From positions 186,001-250,000 of the forward strand of contig NZ_OZ242038.1 in the NCBI RefSeq assembly GCF_965205175.1: a stretch of 64,000 nucleotides of DNA, in the 5' to 3' direction. Below the pieces are notes generated by a model, which saw nothing but the letters and a program-made list of their open reading frames with translations, ran no database searches and was not told the origin of the DNA. The position numbers and the translations under genes are program-made. Below, in pieces: positions 41,514-50,656 of the stretch (its first letter is position 1; each line of letters starts with the position of its first letter). The DNA comes from Poriferisodalis sp965205175. GTDB taxonomy: Bacteria; Actinomycetota; Acidimicrobiia; Acidimicrobiales; Poriferisodalaceae.

Positions 41514-42728
41514 ATGACTACGACTGTTCAACGACGACTGACCGCCGATGGCGGGCAGCGCCATATGCACGAGGTACACAAGATCGCGCATGCCGGCGCC
41601 GTGGATGCCGACGGGCACATCCTCGAGCCGCCGGATCTGTGGCAGGAATACCTCGAGGCTCGCTTCAAGGACCGAGCGCTTCGCATCGAGATCGAGCCTG
41701 AGCGCGGGCTCGAGGTCCTCATGATCGACAATCGCCGCAGCAAGCTGGCCCGCCCAGGGATGGTCTCAACGCTCGGCGCCATGGGTGCGCCCGACCTGCC
41801 TGACATCATGTTCAACCCAGATCGCACCTACACGGGCGAGATCCCGTTCGGCGCCATGGATCCCCGCCAAAGGGTCGAGCTGCTCGACGCCGAAGGCCTC
41901 GACATCGCAGTGCTGCTGCCGACGATGGGGCTGCTGTGGGAAGCCGAACTCGAAGACGCCGAGCTGAGTCAGGCGTACACACGTGCCTACAACCGCTGGA
42001 TCTGCGAGTTCTGCCGGGACCATGCCGAGCGGCTCGTGCCCATCGCCCACCTCTCATTGACTGATCCTGTGGCTGCTGCTGCGGAGTTGCGACGCTGCGT
42101 GGCTGACGGGGCGCGAGGCTGCTTCGTGGCACCGTTCACCCATTCGACGCGTCCGCTCGGTCATGCCGACCACGATCCGGTGTTCGAAGCGGCACAGGAC
42201 CTCGGCGCGCCGTTTGCGATCCACCCGACCTTCGAGCCCCAGTGGACGAAGGGGACCCGCATGGGCACCTGGGAGCACGTGCGCGAGCTGCGGCTCACGG
42301 CATCGATGACGGCCTCGGACGGGGTGCGTCACCAGTTCGTGTCGCTGTTCGACTACGGCGTCTTCGAGCGGTTCCCGAAGCTGAAGGTGCTGGTGCTCGA
42401 ATCCGGCGGAGGCTGGCTCGGCTACTGCCTGGATCGGATCGATGCCGTGTTCGGCCACACCTACACCGGCACGCGGGTGCCGCTCACGCTGAAGCCCAGC
42501 GAGTACTTCATGCGACAAGGATGGATCTCCTGCGACCCCGACGAGCGCACGATCCCTGCATTGGCGGAGCGCTTCGGGCACGACCGCTTCATGTGGGCCA
42601 GCGACTTCCCTCACGCCGACCACACGCCGGAGTACGCGAACGACCTCAACGCACTGGTCGACCTGTTCCCCGCCGCAGCGCAGCGCGACTTCGTCGGCGA
42701 CAACGCCCGCCGCCTCTTCGGCCTCTAG
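41514..42728 (+). CDS. Amidohydrolase family protein (TIM-barrel, PF04909 type)
   Basis: A 404-residue metal-dependent hydrolase or decarboxylase. Metal-site elements are VDADGHILEPPDLW (the first strand has DxxxH instead of HxH, usual in this clade), FAIHPTFEPQW, SGGGWLGYCLDRID and MWASDFPHADHTPEY (the terminal SDFPH metal ligand). It belongs to the amidohydrolase_2 group that includes ACMSD-like and phthalate-type decarboxylases, abundant in marine and sponge-associated actinobacteria. The substrate is unknown. ATG 41514 has GGAGGGG 10-15 nt upstream. It is intact although flanked on both sides by decayed genes. Confidence 0.9.
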   Translation: MTTTVQRRLTADGGQRHMHEVHKIAHAGAVDADGHILEPPDLWQEYLEARFKDRALRIEIEPERGLEVLMIDNRRSKLARPGMVSTLGAMGAPDLPDIMFNPDRTYTGEIPFGAMDPRQRVELLDAEGLDIAVLLPTMGLLWEAELEDAELSQAYTRAYNRWICEFCRDHAERLVPIAHLSLTDPVAAAAELRRCVADGARGCFVAPFTHSTRPLGHADHDPVFEAAQDLGAPFAIHPTFEPQWTKGTRMGTWEHVRELRLTASMTASDGVRHQFVSLFDYGVFERFPKLKVLVLESGGGWLGYCLDRIDAVFGHTYTGTRVPLTLKPSEYFMRQGWISCDPDERTIPALAERFGHDRFMWASDFPHADHTPEYANDLNALVDLFPAAAQRDFVGDNARRLFGL

Positions 42729-42885
42729 CAGTAATGTCGCTTCGAGCTATTGACATCTGATGCGAACAGGCCGAGCAGATGCCGCAAGTTCAATTTGGAA
42801 GCTCGGCTGCCAGGATCTTCGGAAGGCACGAGCCGTCACGGGTGAGACCGGTTGCTTCTGCCAATCTCACTGCGCGAAGTGCTGC

Positions 42886-43100
42886 CTATGCCGCCGCGTG
42901 CTCCGAGATGGGTTCCTTCAGGGCGGCGACCAGCTGTGGTATGGACTCGGAGACGACACTCCATGCGATTTCGTCGGCAGTGTCACGATGGTCATACACA
43001 TGGCCGATATTGGCACCGCGAATCTCGGCCCAAGGCACAGCTGGCGTGGAGTTGCAAACCTGCTCTGGCAGCCACTCGTCCGGGTCATTGGACCTAGGCA
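42886..43100 (-). pseudogene. HepT-like (DUF86) toxin remnant, 3' part only
   Basis: About 70 residues remain: VPWAEIRGANIGHVYDHRD followed by DEIAWSVVSESIPQLVAAL, which matches the C-terminal half of HepT/DUF86 ribonucleases or AMPylated toxins of the HEPN-MNT system, including an R-x5-H motif. The N-terminal helices, and the MntA nucleotidyltransferase partner, are absent. The piece abuts the restriction-helicase remnant at 43103. Between its end and the amidohydrolase (42729-42885) only short meaningless frames are seen. Confidence 0.6.
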
Positions 43101-43102
43101 TG

Positions 43103-43209
43103 AGACGTTTCCTGTTCGGCAGGCAAGAGCACGAACACCGTCGTTGTCGAGTAGCTCGTCGGCGCGGCGTACGGGGAGTTGACGATCGGCTGCTCGTAGA
43201 AGTCGGGCA
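43103..43209 (-). pseudogene. N-terminal scrap of a restriction endonuclease/DEAD helicase gene
   Basis: From ATG 43209 the frame reads MPDFYEQPIVNSPYAAPT, then family sequence continues in the other frame as LLDNDGVRALACRTGN. The pattern ENPIxNSPYxxPxRHWxLDxxG is the start of BPTD_3080-like Res-subunit helicases (about 1000 residues). Here only about 35 codons survive and they contain a frameshift. A TAGCGT box lies 9 nt upstream of the ATG, perhaps a surviving promoter. Confidence 0.55.
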
Positions 43210-43346
43210 TGCGTCATCCACGCTACGCGCGCGCTGCTACATGCGGGGCGTTCGCCGTCAGCAGCGTTGATGGAGCCTCGCGGTGATGCCCGGCACCGCC
43301 AACCCAGCCAGCCCGACTGAGGAATACGGGCAATGCCGCCCGCGTG

Positions 43347-44774
43347 TCAGACGGACGGCGCGATGTTGAGTGAGGCGAGGGCTCGGGTGGCGGCGTTGGC
43401 GCCGCACATGCCGTGGGCGCCTGCGCCGGGCGGAGTGGATGCCGAGCACAGGTAGGTGCCCGCGATGCCGGTGAAGTAGGGGTCGGCGGCGGCTCGCGGC
43501 CTGAACAGCAGCTGGAGCGGCGACGATGCGCCGCCAAGGATGTCGCCGCCGACGTGGTTCGGGTTGTGTGCCGCCATCTCGGTCGTCGAGCGGACGGCGG
43601 TGCCCACGATGCGTTCGCGAAAGCCGGGGGCGAAGCGCTCGATCTGGGCGACGATCGCCTCGGTTGCGTCGCCCGTGTAACCGTGGGGAACGTGCGCGTA
43701 GCTCCACAGCGGGTGAATGGTGCCAGCCGAGCGGCTCGGATCCGCGCGGTATTGCTGGCCTACCAGCACGAAAGGCCGCTCTGGCATCCGGCCACGATGG
43801 GTCGCCAGTTCGCAGGCGAACACCTCAGCTGCGCTCCCGCCCAGATGCACGGTGCCGGCATCCGCCGCGGCCGCCGCACGCCACGGCACGTCGCCGTCGA
43901 CGGCGAAGTCCACCTTGAACGCAGCGGGTCCGTGACGGAACCGCCGATAGGCACGGGCGACACGGGCCGGCAGCCGGTCGCCCAAAATGTCGGCTGCCGC
44001 TGCGGGCGACACGTCGAGCAGCAGCAGGTCCGTCGGCGGCAGCTCGGCGCTCGAACGGACGCGCACGCCGGTCTCGACCCGTCCGCCGTGTGCAGCCAGC
44101 TCTGCCGCCAGCGCGTCCGCAATCGCCTGCGACCCGCCCTGCGCGACCACCCAGCCGTGGACATGCCCGGTCGCCAGGATCAGCAGGCCGACGGCGCTGG
44201 TCATGGGGCGGTCCAGCCGGTGCAATGCGTGCGCAGCGACACCTGCCCACAGTGCCCGCGCCGGTTCGCCACGCCACAGGCGACCCAACACGGTGGCAGG
44301 CGTGGCCGCTGCGGCCCCGAAACGTGCAGCCGACAGCGGATGCCGGGGCACCCGCAGCAGCGGCTGGGTGACGTCGCTGAGCAAGGCGTCCAAGTCGTCA
44401 GTGAGCGCTGCGAACAGTCGCCGCCAGCGCTCCCCGTCGGCACCGAGCCCATGCGCTGTCTGGTCGACCGACCGGTACAGCACCGCAGCAGTGCCGTCGT
44501 CGAGCGGGTGCGCGCAATCCACCAGCGGGGCACACCAGCGCAGGCCGTGCGCTTCGAGGTCCAACGAGCGCAGGAACGGCGACGCCGCGGCCACCGGATG
44601 CACGGCTGAGCACAGGTCATGCACCAGCCCGGGCAACATCATCTCGGCACTCTTCGTGCCGCCGCCCACCTCCGACGATGCTTCGAGCACTGTCACCTCG
44701 ACGCCCGCCCGGGCCAGGTACACAGCAGCCGCCAGCCCGTTGGGCCCGCTGCCCACCACGATCGCCGAAGTCAC
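43347..44774 (-). CDS. FAD-dependent oxidoreductase (phytoene desaturase-like)
   Basis: A 475-residue protein beginning with the FAD-binding Rossmann motif IVVGSGPNGLAAAVYLARAG and EASSEVGGGTKSAE. It continues with QGGSQAIADALAAELAAHGG (second FAD-contacting element) and ends in GTYLCSASTPPGAGAHGMCGANAATRAL, the C-terminal FAD signature of the phytoene desaturase/carotenoid isomerase family (COG1233). It lacks neighbouring carotenoid genes, and many actinobacterial members act on unknown isoprenoid or lipid substrates. The start is GTG 44774. It is transcribed alone on the minus strand, downstream of a 220-bp spacer. Confidence 0.88.
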   Translation of the reverse strand: MTSAIVVGSGPNGLAAAVYLARAGVEVTVLEASSEVGGGTKSAEMMLPGLVHDLCSAVHPVAAASPFLRSLDLEAHGLRWCAPLVDCAHPLDDGTAAVLYRSVDQTAHGLGADGERWRRLFAALTDDLDALLSDVTQPLLRVPRHPLSAARFGAAAATPATVLGRLWRGEPARALWAGVAAHALHRLDRPMTSAVGLLILATGHVHGWVVAQGGSQAIADALAAELAAHGGRVETGVRVRSSAELPPTDLLLLDVSPAAAADILGDRLPARVARAYRRFRHGPAAFKVDFAVDGDVPWRAAAAADAGTVHLGGSAAEVFACELATHRGRMPERPFVLVGQQYRADPSRSAGTIHPLWSYAHVPHGYTGDATEAIVAQIERFAPGFRERIVGTAVRSTTEMAAHNPNHVGGDILGGASSPLQLLFRPRAAADPYFTGIAGTYLCSASTPPGAGAHGMCGANAATRALASLNIAPSV

Positions 44775-44994
44775 CCCGCGCTCACCGCATCATCGCCAGC
44801 GTGTGCCGCGCTTCGGCCGGCCGAGGCCGTGCCGCCCTGACGCCCCTCGCCCAACGGCAGCACACATTGGCGAAGAATCGCGAACACCTGCGGCCGCCCG
44901 ACGCTCCTCGCCCAAAGACACGAGACTGACACACCTACGCCAACCACGCCTCAACTCGTCCAAGCAGCGACGCGTCGGCTGCTCCGCAACTCAC
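44775..44994. other. Spacer of 220 bp with a near-perfect 16-bp direct repeat
   Basis: No gene is seen. GACGCCCCTCGCCCAA (44839-44854) recurs with one mismatch at 44900-44915, 61 bp apart. The FAD oxidoreductase promoter must lie here. Confidence 0.5.
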
Positions 44995-46869
44995 CTAGGC
45001 GCCGGCATCAACGGCGGCGCGGGCGTCTGTCTCGCCGCGTCGAGGAATCAGCCACGTCCCGTCATGGTCGATGGACGGCACCTTGCGCGCGTTGCCTGGG
45101 TGCGGCACCCCTTGAGGCTCATAACCCTCCCGCCGCCACGTCACCGTGTGTGGAATCGGTCCGTCAGGCAGCCACGGCTGAGTGTTGTAGGCGTCGTCGT
45201 GACGGTAGAAGCCCTTTTCGACCGTGCCGAGCGCGGCATCGATCACGCGGTACTGCACGATGTTGGTGAACGCCGGCCGCGACTCGGTGAACACCGCCAC
45301 CACGTCGCCCGGCTCATACTGGCAGCGCTCCTGCCACGCAGCGATCAGCCGCTCGTCGAGGCAGTGACCGTCGCCGAAGTTCCAGCCCGTCAGCACGTTG
45401 CTCAAGAACTCGCCCTCGCGCTGAATCCGCTTGTCCAGGTCGTCCACATGGACCATCAGACCGGAGATGTGCATGCGGCCCATCGGGTGCATCATGCGGA
45501 ATGCCACTGCCTTCTGGATGAAGATCTCCGAGATCTCCTTGCCGAACAGCGGCTCCAGCTGGTCGATCTGGTTGTCTGCCGACTTGACGATCTTGTCGTT
45601 GATGCGGTCTTCGATCTCCTTGTTTCGCAGCGAGAACGTTGCCGCCGACCAGTTGCCCGCGTACTGCTTCATCCCCACCAGGAACGAAACGTACTGCGGC
45701 CGGAACGCTCCGAGCACGATGGGGAACAGCGCAGCGACCACCACTACCACCAGCAGCACGGGCGACATGTCGGCCACGCTGTAGCCCCCGCTGACGTGGA
45801 AGTTGGAGAACAGGAACGCCACGCAGAACATGAAGTACACGTTCCACTCCAGCGGCACCGCCAAGGGGAACGTGGAGATGATGAAGCTGTGCAGCATCCA
45901 GATGGACACGATGGCAATCCATGTCGTCCAGCGCCACGGCGAGAACAACAGCACCAACGGCATGACGATCTCGCAGGTGGTGCCCCCGATGTGGGCCAGC
46001 AGATGCGTCGTGCGGGACGGCCGGATGTCGTTCGGGTAGTCCTTCACGGTGGCTTTCCGGAATCGGTCCCACACCACCCAGGGCGTGTTCTGCACCATGA
46101 TCGACACCGTGGAGGAGAAGCCGTGCTGCAGCTTGGAGAACCCGGCGCCCATCCAGACTACGACGATGAAGATCTTGGCCGCGATCACCATGTCCACGAA
46201 GTTGCTGAACAGCGAGAAGCAGAGCAGCGTGGGAACGTACTGCTCGGCACGCGACGACAGGAAGACGATCTTGTCGCGCAGCGCCATCAGCAAGATGAGC
46301 CCGCAGTAGATGAGCGTCGCCCACTGCGGCAGAATCCCTGCGCTGCCCTCGGGCAGCCCGTCGACTTGCTCGGGCGACAGCACGAGCAGCAGTATGAGGC
46401 TGGCCAGGATCAGCTTGTACAGGCCAGTGTCCCACGGCGTGCGCCGGTTGCCCTTGGTGAACGGGACGTGGTTGGGGTACGGCGGCACGCGCAGCGTGTC
46501 GTTCTGCCACCAGTACAGAATTCCGCCGATCGGCGGATCGAAGTGGAAGGCCAGCGGTCCACAGGTGGCGGCCAGCCCCATCACCTCCAGCAGGATCGTC
46601 CAGATCATCAGCTTCTGGTACAGGACGGGTTCGTCCCACCAGCCGGCGATGTTGTCGAACTCCAGCCCGGCAGTGAATGCGCCAGCCACGATCAGCCCGA
46701 ACAACGCGTAGAGGAAAATCTTCCACGCGTAGAACGTGCCGGTCTGCTTCGGCGTCCCGAAGCCGTGCTCCACCCAGTGAAGCTGCAGCAGCTTCATCCG
46801 CTCGAAGAACGGAATCTTGGCGAACTCGTCCAGATCGACGTCGGGCAGCTCTGCGGTTCGATACCCCAT
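44995..46869 (-). CDS. DUF3556 transmembrane protein
   Basis: A 624-residue membrane protein of the DUF3556 family, known almost only from actinobacteria such as mycobacteria. Typical features: N-terminal PDVDLDEFAKIPFFERMKLL and HWVEHGFGTP, about ten hydrophobic helices (AWKIFLYALFGLIVAGAF and later), DIRPSRTTHLLAHIGG, FPLAVPLEWNVYFMF, and the soluble C-terminus GWNFGDGHCLDERLIAAWQERC. The helical core resembles HTTM/vitamin-K-dependent carboxylase proteins, but no reaction is known. ATG 46869 has AGAGG upstream. It begins 18 nt after the end of the livF-like gene on the same strand, so it belongs to the transporter operon. Confidence 0.88.
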   Translation of the reverse strand: MGYRTAELPDVDLDEFAKIPFFERMKLLQLHWVEHGFGTPKQTGTFYAWKIFLYALFGLIVAGAFTAGLEFDNIAGWWDEPVLYQKLMIWTILLEVMGLAATCGPLAFHFDPPIGGILYWWQNDTLRVPPYPNHVPFTKGNRRTPWDTGLYKLILASLILLLVLSPEQVDGLPEGSAGILPQWATLIYCGLILLMALRDKIVFLSSRAEQYVPTLLCFSLFSNFVDMVIAAKIFIVVVWMGAGFSKLQHGFSSTVSIMVQNTPWVVWDRFRKATVKDYPNDIRPSRTTHLLAHIGGTTCEIVMPLVLLFSPWRWTTWIAIVSIWMLHSFIISTFPLAVPLEWNVYFMFCVAFLFSNFHVSGGYSVADMSPVLLVVVVVAALFPIVLGAFRPQYVSFLVGMKQYAGNWSAATFSLRNKEIEDRINDKIVKSADNQIDQLEPLFGKEISEIFIQKAVAFRMMHPMGRMHISGLMVHVDDLDKRIQREGEFLSNVLTGWNFGDGHCLDERLIAAWQERCQYEPGDVVAVFTESRPAFTNIVQYRVIDAALGTVEKGFYRHDDAYNTQPWLPDGPIPHTVTWRREGYEPQGVPHPGNARKVPSIDHDGTWLIPRRGETDARAAVDAGA

Positions 46870-46887
46870 GGCAGTTACCTCTAGTGG

Positions 46888-47778
46888 TTACCTCTTGCGG
46901 CGGGCCATGGCCGCGGCCCGTCGCTGTTGCTCTCGTCCGAGGTAGTAGTCGTCCTCGGCAGTGGACCGGGTAGAGGCCAGCTTGCCGGACAGCCGGACCA
47001 GCTCGCGTTCGCGGACTCTCAGCCGCCTCCACGCCTTCTTCTTGTTCTTGCGGCGCAGCCGCTCGATGTGGTCTTCCTCCGTCTCCGACGTCCCGTGCAG
47101 GTAGGTCTCCTCGATCTCGTCGAGACGCTCGAGGGCTTCCGCAGCAGGCAGCTGCAGCAGGATCTGGCCGCGAGCCATCAGGTACATCACATCGGAGTAG
47201 CGGAGCGCCTTGCGCGCGTGCTGCTCCACGATGAGCGCGCCGGTGCCAGTCGTGTCCGCAGTCTTGCGCACTGCGCCCAGCAGTCGGTCGACGATCTTGG
47301 GGGCCAGCCCGAGCGACAGCTCGTCGGCGAGCAGCAGCGACGGCTCACGGCTCAGCGCCCGCGCCAGCGCCAGCATCTGCTGCTCGCCGCCTGAGAGCAT
47401 GCCGCCGCGCACCGACAGCCGAGGCGCCAGTTCGGGGAACAGCTCCAGCGCAGCCTCGACCGATCCCCCGCCGACCCGCAGGTTGTCGCGGGCGGACATC
47501 TTGGTGAACACCAGCCGCTCCTCGGTCACCAGCCCGATGCCACCTCGGCGCACCCGCTGGTCCATTGGCGTGAAGGTCGGCACGTTGCCGAACATCACGA
47601 TGCCGTCGACCGGCGTCAGCTCGCCGGCGATGGTCAGCAGCGTGGTGGTCTTGCCGGCGCCGTTCGGACCCAGCAGGCACACCACCTGACCGGGCCAGAC
47701 CTCGATGTTGACGCCCTGCACGACGGCCCGGTTGAGGTAGCCGGCCTTGAGGCTGCGCGTCTGCAGCAACGGCCTCAC
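46888..47778 (-). CDS. livF: Branched-chain amino acid-type ABC transporter ATPase (LivF-like)
   Basis: A 296-residue ATPase with Walker A GPNGAGKTTTLL, Q-loop region GIGLVTEERLVF, signature LSGGEQQMLALARAL and D-loop/Walker B LLLADELSLGLAPKIV (the Glu after the strand is retained as DE). The order and GLVTEERL element are typical of LivF. After about residue 235 there is an unusual 60-residue charged tail (EEDHIERLRRKNKKKAWRRLRVRERELVRL) predicted to be helical, not part of standard LivF. GTG 47778 overlaps the TGA of the LivHMG fusion by 4 nt. Confidence 0.93.
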   Translation of the reverse strand: MRPLLQTRSLKAGYLNRAVVQGVNIEVWPGQVVCLLGPNGAGKTTTLLTIAGELTPVDGIVMFGNVPTFTPMDQRVRRGGIGLVTEERLVFTKMSARDNLRVGGGSVEAALELFPELAPRLSVRGGMLSGGEQQMLALARALSREPSLLLADELSLGLAPKIVDRLLGAVRKTADTTGTGALIVEQHARKALRYSDVMYLMARGQILLQLPAAEALERLDEIEETYLHGTSETEEDHIERLRRKNKKKAWRRLRVRERELVRLSGKLASTRSTAEDDYYLGREQQRRAAAMARRKR

Positions 47779-50546
47779 GTCCCGCCTCCCGCGACAGGCG
47801 TATGGCTCGGCTCGGCCGCGGACGCGCCGCCGGCCAAGCCGTTCCCGGCGCTCTCCGGCTCCTCGGCGTCGTCGCCCAGATAGGCGGCGATCACTGCCGG
47901 GTCGACTCGAATCTGCGCAGGGCGTCCGGCGGAGATCATCTTCCCGAAGTCCAGGACCACCACCTCATCGCAGACATCGTTGACGAAGTTCATGTCGTGC
48001 TCGACGACGAGCACGGCCATGCCCCAGTCGTTGGCCAGCCGTCGGACCACCTCGGCCAGCTCCTCGCTTTCGGCGGTGCTCAGGCCAGCCGCCGGCTCGT
48101 CCAGCAGCAGCACGCTGGGATGCATCGCCACCGCACGAGCGATGGCGAGCAGGCGCAGCTTTCCGTAGGAGAGGTCCTTGACGTCTCGGTGGAGATCGCC
48201 GTCGAGCTGGAACTCGACGACGGCTCGCACCACCTCGGGCGGGAAGGGCGGGTTGGCAGGGGCGACGAGGTCGCGCAGGTACGAGCGGAGGTCCTGCGGA
48301 TCGGCGGCCACGCTCAGGTTCTCGAAGACCGTCGCGTCCTCGAACAGCTCCAGCGACTGGAACGAGCGCGCAACGCCGCCACGAGCGCGTCGAGCTGCCG
48401 GAAGCGCCGAGATGTCGTCGCCGTCCAGCAGCACCCGGCCCGCCGACGGGGTGAATCCGCTGACGGCGTCGATCAGCGAGGTCTTCCCCGCGCCGTTCGG
48501 GCCGATGAGGCCGGTGACCGTGCCGGGCGTCAGCTCGAAGGTGACGTCGTCGACCGCGACGACAGCGCCGTAGCGAACCGTCAGCCCTTCGATGCGCAGC
48601 GTGCGCGCGGGCACCTTGGACGGCTCGCGTTCGCCGGCACCGGAGTCGGCGCCGTCGGCCAGCTCGATGAAGTAGGAGCGGCCCCACTTGCGAGCCCGCT
48701 TCACCAGCCGGAAGATCTTGACCCACTCGGCGGCGACCCCGTCCTTGTAGCCCAGCACCATCAGCAAGATCGCGATGCCGCTGATCAGCTGCGCCCAGCG
48801 ACCCACGCCTCCCCAGGTCGATTCGAGCACTTCTTGGCTGAACCCGGCCGTGGCCATCGTCGCGCCCACGAATGCGCCGAGGAGGTGGCCGACGCCGCCG
48901 ACCAGCGCCAAGCCCACCAGCAGGATCGACGTCAGGTTGGTGAACGACGGATAGCTGATCGAGGTGAGCCGGAAAGCGAGCAGGATGCCGCCGAGCGCGG
49001 CAATGGCCGAGCTGAGCGAGAACGCGAACAGCTTGGCCGCCACGACGTCGATGCCCAGCGCCGTGGCCGCGCGCTCGTTGGTTCGCACCGCAATCAGGCG
49101 GCGGCCGCTGCGTCCGCGGCGCACGTTCGAGACGACCCACACCGCCACGAACGCCATCACCAGCACGAAGATGCCGTACCGCTCCGGGTAGCGGATGGAG
49201 CCGATGTCCAGCCCGAACAGGTCGGGGCTGCCGACCTGGGTGCCTTGGACTCCGCCGGTGTACTGGCGGTTCCGGAACAGCATCAGCTCGATGGTGGTGC
49301 CCAGCCCGAGCGTGACGATGGCGAGGTTGATGCCGCGCGTTCTCACTGCGGGCAGGGCGAAGACGAACCCCAGCGGCACTGCTGCTGCGACGCCGGCGAC
49401 GAGCGCGAGCACGAAGGGCACGTCGAAGACTGCTACGAGGCGTCCGGCAACGTAGGCGCCGAACCCCGCGATTGCGTACTGCGCGAGCGACAGCTGGCCC
49501 GCGTAGCCGGTCAGCACCACGATGGACAGCAGCACGATGGCGACGCCGACGGTGACGGTGAGCGCGTCGATCCACTTGGCCTGCTTGGTCAGCATCAAGA
49601 AGGCGATGGTGCCGAAGCCGAAGATCGTCCAGTCCCAGGACATGCGCCCGTTGCCGATCATCGGCAGCTCTCGCAAGAAGTAGTCGCGCAGCGGCAGCGA
49701 CCGCCCTCGGAACACGAGGAACACGATGATGACGAGGAACGGCAGCGAGGGCCCGAGGCCTTGCTGGTCCACATAGCGGCCGACGAGCGTCTGGCCGATG
49801 CCCAGCGCCAAGCCTGCAGCGGTGGCGATGGGGAACGACCGAAAGTCGCCGACCAGTGCCGCCGCGAGTGCCGCGAGCACCAGCGAGGTCATCGCGGTGA
49901 CCTGCAAGGTGATGATCGGCACTACCAAAATGCCGGCGACTGCGGCGATGGCCGAGCCCAGCGCCCAGTTCTGGATGGCGATCGCGTTCGGCGACAAGCC
50001 GATTGCGGCTGCGGCACGTTCGCTCTCCGACACCGCTTCGGTAGCAAGGCCGAAGTGGCTGGAGCGGTACATCAGCCACAGCAGCGCGGCCGAGGCGCAC
50101 GCGACGCCAAACAGGATCAGTCGGTCCGCAGTGATGGCCACGTCGCCCCACAATGTGACGCGAGCCGTGGGCAGCCAGCTGTCGACTTGGCGTGCATTGG
50201 AGCCGTACCTGATGACCACGCCGGCCTGAATCAGAATGAGTACGCCCAGCGTGGCGATGACGCGGATCAGCGAACTGGCGCGGCGCAGCGGCCGCATGAT
50301 GACCCAGTGGGTCAAGGCGCCGAGCAGCGCTGACAGCGCGACGCCCATGAGCGCCGAGACCAGGAACGGCCAGCCTGCCCGGTTCTGCAGCTCCCACTGC
50401 AAGAACACGCCCGCGATGGCGGTGGCACCGAGGGAGAAGTTGAGGACACCGGTGCCGCGGTAGACGACGATGAGGCCCTGCGAAGCCAAGGCGTAGAGCG
50501 CGCCGACGCCGAGGCCCAGCAGACCGAATCGAACGATCTCTCCCAA
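47775..50546 (-). CDS. LivH-LivM-LivG triple fusion of a branched-chain amino acid-type ABC importer
   Basis: A single frame of 923 codons. Residues 1-290 are LivH (GLGVGALYALASQGLIVVYRGTGVLNFS, then GSAIAAVAGILVVPI); 300-620 are LivM (VLTGYAGQLSLAQYAIAGFGAYVAG, RTRGINLAIVTLGLG, ATALGIDVVAAKLFAFSLSSAIAALGG); 655-923 are LivG with GPNGAGKTSLIDAVSGF, LSYGKLRLLAIARA and LLLDEPAAGLSTAESEELAE. Fusion of both permeases is known; including LivG is unusual. Start is TTG 50546 with AGGGG upstream. The binding protein gene is 110 bp upstream and LivF overlaps the end. Substrates could be branched-chain amino acids, amides or other small solutes. Confidence 0.92.
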   Translation of the reverse strand: MGEIVRFGLLGLGVGALYALASQGLIVVYRGTGVLNFSLGATAIAGVFLQWELQNRAGWPFLVSALMGVALSALLGALTHWVIMRPLRRASSLIRVIATLGVLILIQAGVVIRYGSNARQVDSWLPTARVTLWGDVAITADRLILFGVACASAALLWLMYRSSHFGLATEAVSESERAAAAIGLSPNAIAIQNWALGSAIAAVAGILVVPIITLQVTAMTSLVLAALAAALVGDFRSFPIATAAGLALGIGQTLVGRYVDQQGLGPSLPFLVIIVFLVFRGRSLPLRDYFLRELPMIGNGRMSWDWTIFGFGTIAFLMLTKQAKWIDALTVTVGVAIVLLSIVVLTGYAGQLSLAQYAIAGFGAYVAGRLVAVFDVPFVLALVAGVAAAVPLGFVFALPAVRTRGINLAIVTLGLGTTIELMLFRNRQYTGGVQGTQVGSPDLFGLDIGSIRYPERYGIFVLVMAFVAVWVVSNVRRGRSGRRLIAVRTNERAATALGIDVVAAKLFAFSLSSAIAALGGILLAFRLTSISYPSFTNLTSILLVGLALVGGVGHLLGAFVGATMATAGFSQEVLESTWGGVGRWAQLISGIAILLMVLGYKDGVAAEWVKIFRLVKRARKWGRSYFIELADGADSGAGEREPSKVPARTLRIEGLTVRYGAVVAVDDVTFELTPGTVTGLIGPNGAGKTSLIDAVSGFTPSAGRVLLDGDDISALPAARRARGGVARSFQSLELFEDATVFENLSVAADPQDLRSYLRDLVAPANPPFPPEVVRAVVEFQLDGDLHRDVKDLSYGKLRLLAIARAVAMHPSVLLLDEPAAGLSTAESEELAEVVRRLANDWGMAVLVVEHDMNFVNDVCDEVVVLDFGKMISAGRPAQIRVDPAVIAAYLGDDAEEPESAGNGLAGGASAAEPSHTPVAGGGT

Positions 50547-50656
50547 TGATTCCCCTGTCGCAGCGGTGCTAGCCCGACGCTCCGCGGCACCGGGGCGGCC
50601 GGCGAGCGTTCACTCGGGCCGCCTCGGCGCTGCGGGCGTCTGCAGGTGCGTAGCGG

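Noticed and set aside
42729..42885. Possible end of another gene on the minus strand (a frame reading AALRAVRLAEATGLTRDG)
   Set aside because: Looks protein-like but too short and without a recognisable family or start.
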